From: Crotalaria pallida
Taxonomy: Eukaryota > Streptophyta > Magnoliopsida > Fabales > Fabaceae
Reading direction: 5' to 3'
Assembly (NCBI GenBank): GCA_037953625.1
Contig: CM075654.1
Coordinates: forward strand, 26,066,001 to 26,130,000
Length of the DNA: 64,000 nucleotides
This document shows, in pieces, positions 58,717 through 64,000 of this stretch; position 1 is the first letter of the stretch; each line of letters opens with the position of its first letter. The notes beneath the pieces are model-generated. The model saw only the letters and a program-made list of their open reading frames with translations. It was not told the origin of the DNA and did no database searches. A program made the position numbers and the translations under genes.

Positions 58717-59049
58717 TTTTTATTCCGTACCCTCTTTAAAAAAAAGGGGTTATTACACCCTTTTTAGATAATCCAATACATTGATGTCACATCAGTTAGT
58801 TAGACGCAAATACAAATTACAAATTTTGTAACAAAACCTCTAGGACATTTATATAAAACAAACACTCTTGAAATTAAAACTTTAAATTCAATCTCGTTAA
58901 TATTCTTCCCCTTTCTCAGTATTCGTCTATTCCCTTGAACACCTTTTTTCCATGAGAGATAGTTTTTATCACTCACAATAAACCCAATTTTGTATTCAGT
59001 CTCAATTTGTAGTATTTTTTTTTTTAAACGAGTCTCAATTTGGATTAGA
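58717..59049. other. AT-rich spacer before organelle-like DNA
   Basis: No gene seen. Short A- and T-runs; the composition shift begins around 59050. Confidence 0.5.
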
Positions 59050-62000
59050 TTCTTCTAAGGTGGCTTTGCCTCATCAGTATAAGATTCTATTCTCAGGCAT
59101 TAGTCACCGGCACCGGGGGAATTGATTAGGCTTTCAGACCCTACAGATAAGTTCCCTGATCAAGGATCATCTTCTATTCTATCTTTTGTCTTTCCTACCT
59201 TTTCTGATGAAGCAGGGAGGGGAAAGTAGATAGGAATTGATTCTTCGTTACGCTTTTCTCAATCACAGAAAGGGATGGCAACTCAATATAAAGAGTAGGT
59301 TTGAAAGTTAAGTCAGGATCTCGTTGTTCAAGCAGGACGGGAATGCAATACCAATCGAAAGATCTGTTCTGGACTGCCTTTCCTAACTAACTAGATCCCC
59401 TGTAAGTCCAATATAAATAGGAAATTTATGACTTTTTCTTACTTCCAGGCCTACCTTCTCTGAGGCTGGCTTGTATCAATCAGGTCGGGCTTGTAACTAA
59501 AGAGACTTAGCTACCTCGGGCTGATCTTCTTTCTAAGGCTTAGGTTCATAGGCTGTCAGATCCTGTAAAGACGAGACTTCAAATCAGCAACTAGAGAGTC
59601 CGTAACTTCCCGCCCTGGGTTTTAGAAGTGATTAAAAGGTCATAGGAAGATCAGCGAAATAGGGCCTTGCGGCCAACCTATTTCGAACTTACTTATTTAC
59701 GGCTTTCGTAACTAGAAGCCCTGCAACTTCCTCAAAGAAAAAGACTGCTACTTTTGCCTCCGTAACTTCATCAAAGAGGGCAACTTCCTCAGTCAGAGTT
59801 ACGGGTGAGGAGAGGACGCTTTCAGAGCCTAGATCAATAGAAGAGCTAGATACGGGAATAGGCAAATCGGAGGCTGGAAGAGCCTCATCAGTAGATGATT
59901 TGATTTTAGGCATTGCCTCCTTCTCAGAAGTAGCGGATTCTATTCTAAAGCCTGTCACTTCCCTACTAGATAGACTTTCTCTAGCTTCCAGCTAGCTAAC
60001 CTTGACTACTGTCATCCCTTGCTGAAGTGAAGAGGCGTGGCAGTGAATAGTAAGTTCTTAGGAGGGACTTTGGCCTAAAGGCCCCAAGTCCTTAATGTTT
60101 TAATGTTTTGAGTGAGTTAGAGTTCTTTGCTGATGCTGACTTCGTAAGTCAATAGAAAAGGGAATCCTCTTTTCTGACTGACTTGCCTTCTAAGAATTTC
60201 AAGCCTACCATATCTCTTTAAGCAGGGGATTGAGTCAAAACCATCCATTTTATATTGAGGCTGACTTGAGACTATCCTTTATTCTCACCATCAGGAATAA
60301 TAGTAAGCCCTGGAAGGGAGTTGGATGAGAAGCCTAGGTAAGAACCTAAATATCTCTTAGTTGCTAATGTAGTTGATTACCTTATTTAGATGGCTTTGAT
60401 TTCCTCCTTCGGATAAGAAGAAATTAGAAGGCTTTGCCTATAGCTACTAAAGGAGAATCTTACCTTCAAAGGCTGCTTTTCTTCCTGCAGTTAGGCCTGT
60501 ACCTGCTAGCAAGTAGACCAGTAGGCCTTGTTGTAAGTGTATGTGTAGGCCTTGATAAGTGTATTTTTAAGTAGGACTTCTAAGTCAATCTTCTTACTTG
60601 CTCTGGCTCTTCTCTACTCTAAGTCTTCACTCTCCGGCTTCTCTGCCTTCTTCGTTACGTTGATCCCTTAAGTAAGGGACTAGTCACTGCTTTTCCGGGC
60701 TATTCACCATCAGGAAAGAGAGAAGTCAAGATAGACTGCAACTTCGTCCTTCGGACTTGATAGATTCTATTCTCAGGCTTTGCCTCCGTTAGTTCCCGGA
60801 TCAGGGATTTTATTCAATAGTATGTTCCCATGGGAAGAGATGGGATGAGAATCTCTTGCTTTAGACTTGTAGCCTTCCTCCCTTCGTAACTCAATCTAAC
60901 TAGGATGAGTTCACTCTTGCTGCTCTTCTCGTTCTTAATGCTCTTCTCTCCTAACTACCTAGATCCTCGGGGAACTAGTTAAGCCTAATAGACTATACCA
61001 TCTCTTTCCCCCTGCCTTCTTTCCTTTATAGCTTTCTCGGGCTGGCTTCTCCTACTAAATAAAGAAGCTTCAACACGGCTCTGCAACTATTTGTTTTTTT
61101 GGAGTTACGCTTGTTTTGATAAGGGTTTCGGAATAGGCTTATCTTGGTTTTCTTCTTTCCTGGCTTCCGGGATTGCAAAGACTTAGTCTTAGTTTTATGC
61201 TCCGGCTTCTTCCTTACGTCCTATGTCACCGGAAGTATGAATAGAAGATAGGATGCTTTCCCACTAAGACTAGTAGATTCTTGCCTTTCTCACTAGATCC
61301 CGTGGTAATAACTCAATCTAATGACTTCAATCCGGCTTCGGACTTCTTTGCAGCTTCAGACTGATTCAAGGCTCTAGCCTACTTCATTTACTCAGTATGT
61401 TCCCACGGGTGAATCTAAGGGAATAGTAAGAGAAGACGCTTTCCTAGTTGAATTGATTCCAAGGACGGTAAAGTATCAACTAAAGAGAAATAGGATGTTT
61501 TATTGCTCTTCCTCTGAAGTAGCTTCTTTAAGGCATTAGTCTGACTTCCGGCTGACTCAACGGGATATATAAACCTCCAAGGATCACTGGTCTTTTTTTT
61601 CGTTGAAAGAGATTTAAAAAGAGAGACTGATTCCAATCTTCTAAAACCTTGTCGAGGTGAGCAGCCTGACTTCTTATGTTATTGCCTGGCTCAATGCTCT
61701 CTCTTCGATCAGTAAGATTCAACTCATACTCCTACCTATTGCATTTCCTTATTCCTTATAGTCATACCTTGCCTTGTCAGCTAAGTCATTGACATAAGCT
61801 TCCGATAAAAGGAGGGTCTATACCCACCAGCTGCCTAATAATCCGATTCTAAGCTTGCAGTGGATATGATTAAGGATAAGTCTAACTTTCTTGAAGGCTT
61901 CACTTGCCTAGTCGCTACTACTTTACTTTTCCTCCTTGCTCTCAGGCTACCTAGTTATTGGTCTTGAAGAGGAAGGATGAAGTGATTCTTTCATACCATA

Positions 62001-64000
62001 GTCTACCTTTTCCAACTAAGTGATTGAAATAGCTTTCTTAGGGTCCATCCTCTTTCTAAGAGTTGGGCTTATGCCAGTAGGATGAGTTAGTCTGTAAACT
62101 ACCTTAAGAGTGGTCTAAGAGGGTCAGTGGTATAAGCAATCTTTCTTCCTGGGATTGATGACCTCCTTGCATGCCCCATATCCTCCAGCCCCTTCGTCGC
62201 TCCTTGCGTCCAAAGCTGAGCCACTTTCCAGAGAAAGCCTATATACCAATCTTATAAATATTCTTTCACGTAAATCCGGAATAAGGCTACGGCTACGCTC
62301 CTTTTAAACTCTATCAAATACTTTATCACATGAAAGCCCGGAAACTCCCGGTCCGAACCCAAAGGACAATATCCGCCGAGCCTAAGCGAGAAGAGGACTA
62401 ATGGGGCACGAACGGTTAATAAGACTTAAAAATCTTTGTTCTTTAATGCGGTCAGTCCTTTTCCTGTTAGATAAGAGCATTCGCCATGCGAAAGCTTTAG
62501 TACACGGTAAGACTTTCTTTCAAATAGAAATTCCGTTCTTGCTAATACGCGAAGTTAAGCCTTTGATTTGATTGCAGTCATAAGCATTGTAAGAGCTGGT
62601 TTATGATACCCTTTATATTAAGTTAAGATGACATGATATTAAATACCCCATACAAGAATGTAAAGGTTGCTTTGATTGAGTTAGCTTGCTTCCTTGCACA
62701 TGTGCCTCACGAATTGGATTCGAGTGTCACACTCTTTAGCTGTCGTTAAGCGGTTAAGTAGGAAGGATAGGTCTATTGTTGTTGTAGTAGAAGCTACAGG
62801 TTGTCAACTGACGTTCTGTTCCAGCTTGAAAGTGAAGACAAAGCCAACCATCCCATGGAAGATGGGGTTGAGTCGAAAGGCTTTTAGCGCTGTGTTGCGG
62901 CACATGGGCCCTTCCGCTCATAAGTAGCCTCCCAGCAAGGAGAAAGGGATAAAGCCGGGGCGGGATACCTCGCTTCAATTGAATAGCTTTCCTTTGCTTC
63001 AAATAACGAGGAGATTGAGACCGAGCTAGTCCTAGTGCTTCCCCTTTCTCTGGGTAGACTGACTCTGGATACAAAGAAGACCAAGCCTAGCGACTGTCAT
63101 ACCTGGTAAGTCCATCTCTCGTTGTTCGATAGGACCTGGAAAAAGCATGCCATGAATGACTCTTGCCCTCGGCTCACTGAACTACAGGGGTTTCTATCCA
63201 TATTAAATTAAATAAAAGCGGGTGTGAACTCCGACCTTCCCCTCTAGCCAAGTCAAGCTTTTGTAGCTCTATATCCAATTCCTACTGCTAAGCAAAATAG
63301 CCCACCTTCAAGCTAGTCGAACTAGAGCCTTATGCCAATGAGAACCAAGAGAAGAAGGAAATTTGATTCCCAAGGACACATCTATACTACGCTATTCTTC
63401 GGATTTTATTCTTTCTTCCTTCTTTGTTTAGTTTAAGAGGCCAGTCTGCGATGGATGCTCGTGCATGAAAAAGGGCTTTGATCTATTCACTTATATAATA
63501 GAGCCAATCTCTGCAGGACAAGATATCTATTTTGTCATTGGGAAGTAAGGCTTAAGTCGACGAAAAAGTTAGGAAAGGGGATCATATGGCTAGGGTTGCC
63601 ATCGAATACCTATAACCACTCCGCTTTCAAGCCCCCTTTTTTCACTGACAGGAACTGCATTCGATCGTATGTCTGAACCCTACCTATTGGCACGTATCGA
63701 CCTACTAAAGGAATTACAGACAGAAGCAAGGCATTAGAAAGATAAGGCAGAAGAAAGGGATAGAGATTCATCTCTAACGTATTACCTACTCTCCAACTAC
63801 AACTCCAACCGCAGGGAATAGCGTAGGATAGAGAAAGACTGCCACTCTATATCCTATAATAAATGTAAACCCTGAGATGAGAATAGGGCTATATATTCAT
63901 AGCTACTTGCCAATTCATTTGAAATGGGCCTTGCCTGACTTAGTCATACCTAAGGAAAGAGTCCTGCTTTCAAACCAAACTCTTAGTCCCTTTACTTTAA
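59050..64000. other. Probable nuclear copy of mitochondrial DNA (NUMT), intergenic type
   Basis: From about 59050 to the window end base composition rises to roughly 40-45% GC by eye and the look changes to that of plant mitochondrial intergenic DNA. It has evenly mixed bases, words such as GATTCTATTCTCAGGC (59081, 60766), TTCGTAACT and CTTTCTTCC, and no LTR-like structure. I could not recognise a mitochondrial gene, tRNA or rRNA. Open frames (59689-59958 minus, 62754-63074 minus) show no motif. Short dispersed repeats recur, for example AGATTCTATTCTCAGGC and CAGTATGTTCCCA. It reaches the end of the window and may be larger. Alternatively this is a genomic assembly join. Confidence 0.6.

Noticed and set aside
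59689..59958. 89-codon ORF on the minus strand in organelle-like DNA
   Set aside because: Low-complexity Ser/Glu/Val-rich, no recognised mitochondrial protein.
62754..63084. Open frames of 106 and 66 codons in organelle-like DNA
   Set aside because: No motif; plant mitochondrial intergenic DNA commonly has such chance frames.

Overview
This is a eukaryotic nuclear window, almost certainly from a flowering plant and probably a legume. The legume call is an inference from overall look and from the abundance of a GTAATCGATTAC motif that I associate with legume retrotransposons. I see no intact host gene, no nuclear rRNA or tRNA gene and no bacterial features. About 90% is nested LTR retrotransposons, MITEs and solo LTRs, followed from about 59.05 kb by about 5 kb that looks like mitochondrial DNA moved to the nucleus. 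The setting resembles pericentromeric or other repeat-rich heterochromatin.

Left half (1.2-25.1 kb): the oldest layer is a decayed Ty3/gypsy Tat/Ogre-like element. Its pol (RNase H, integrase) is on the minus strand. An additional ORF encoding a plant mobile domain (PMD) protein runs on the plus strand. The PMD ORF is split by element A (solo LTR, 3473-7655, TSD GCAAG) and by element B (Athila/Calypso-like, minus, 7893-19842). B is split by element C (plus, 9288-16640, TSD CTACC), a gag-protease-only Athila-like element, which carries a MULE-type MITE (13064-13609, 9-bp TSD). The Tat integrase is split by a Sirevirus-like solo LTR (22146-23933, TSD TTAAC).

Middle (25.1-31.8 kb): element D, a Tekay/Del-type Ty3/gypsy element (truncated 5' LTR, iMet PBS, gag remnant, reverse transcriptase-RNase H), holds a 2.75-kb solo LTR (27415-30169, TSD AGTGT) and is cut at 31845 by element E.

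Right half (31.8-55 kb): E is a Sirevirus-like (Ty1/copia) element on the minus strand with gag and part of protease but integrase and RT deleted. Its left LTR contains element F (34027-44215, TSD CTTGA), a large non-coding LTR element with 2.5-2.6 kb LTRs, which contains a 1550-bp foldback MULE (39985-41534, 9-bp TSD). The 3' region of E contains element G (44792-48534, TSD GGGAG), a young gag-only Sirevirus-like element. LTR fragments and a Sirevirus-like solo LTR (H) follow, then a cluster of MITEs (55.5-58.7 kb) and the organelle-like DNA.

The elements do not form a pathway. The notable themes are that every element with two intact LTRs lacks a polymerase, so it must borrow one, and that several LTR families carry clusters of different short CpG-containing palindromes. 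One palindrome module (GTAATCGATTAC) is shared between Ty1/copia and Ty3/gypsy LTRs and is a hotspot of change between LTRs of one element. All identities and differences quoted were counted by eye.
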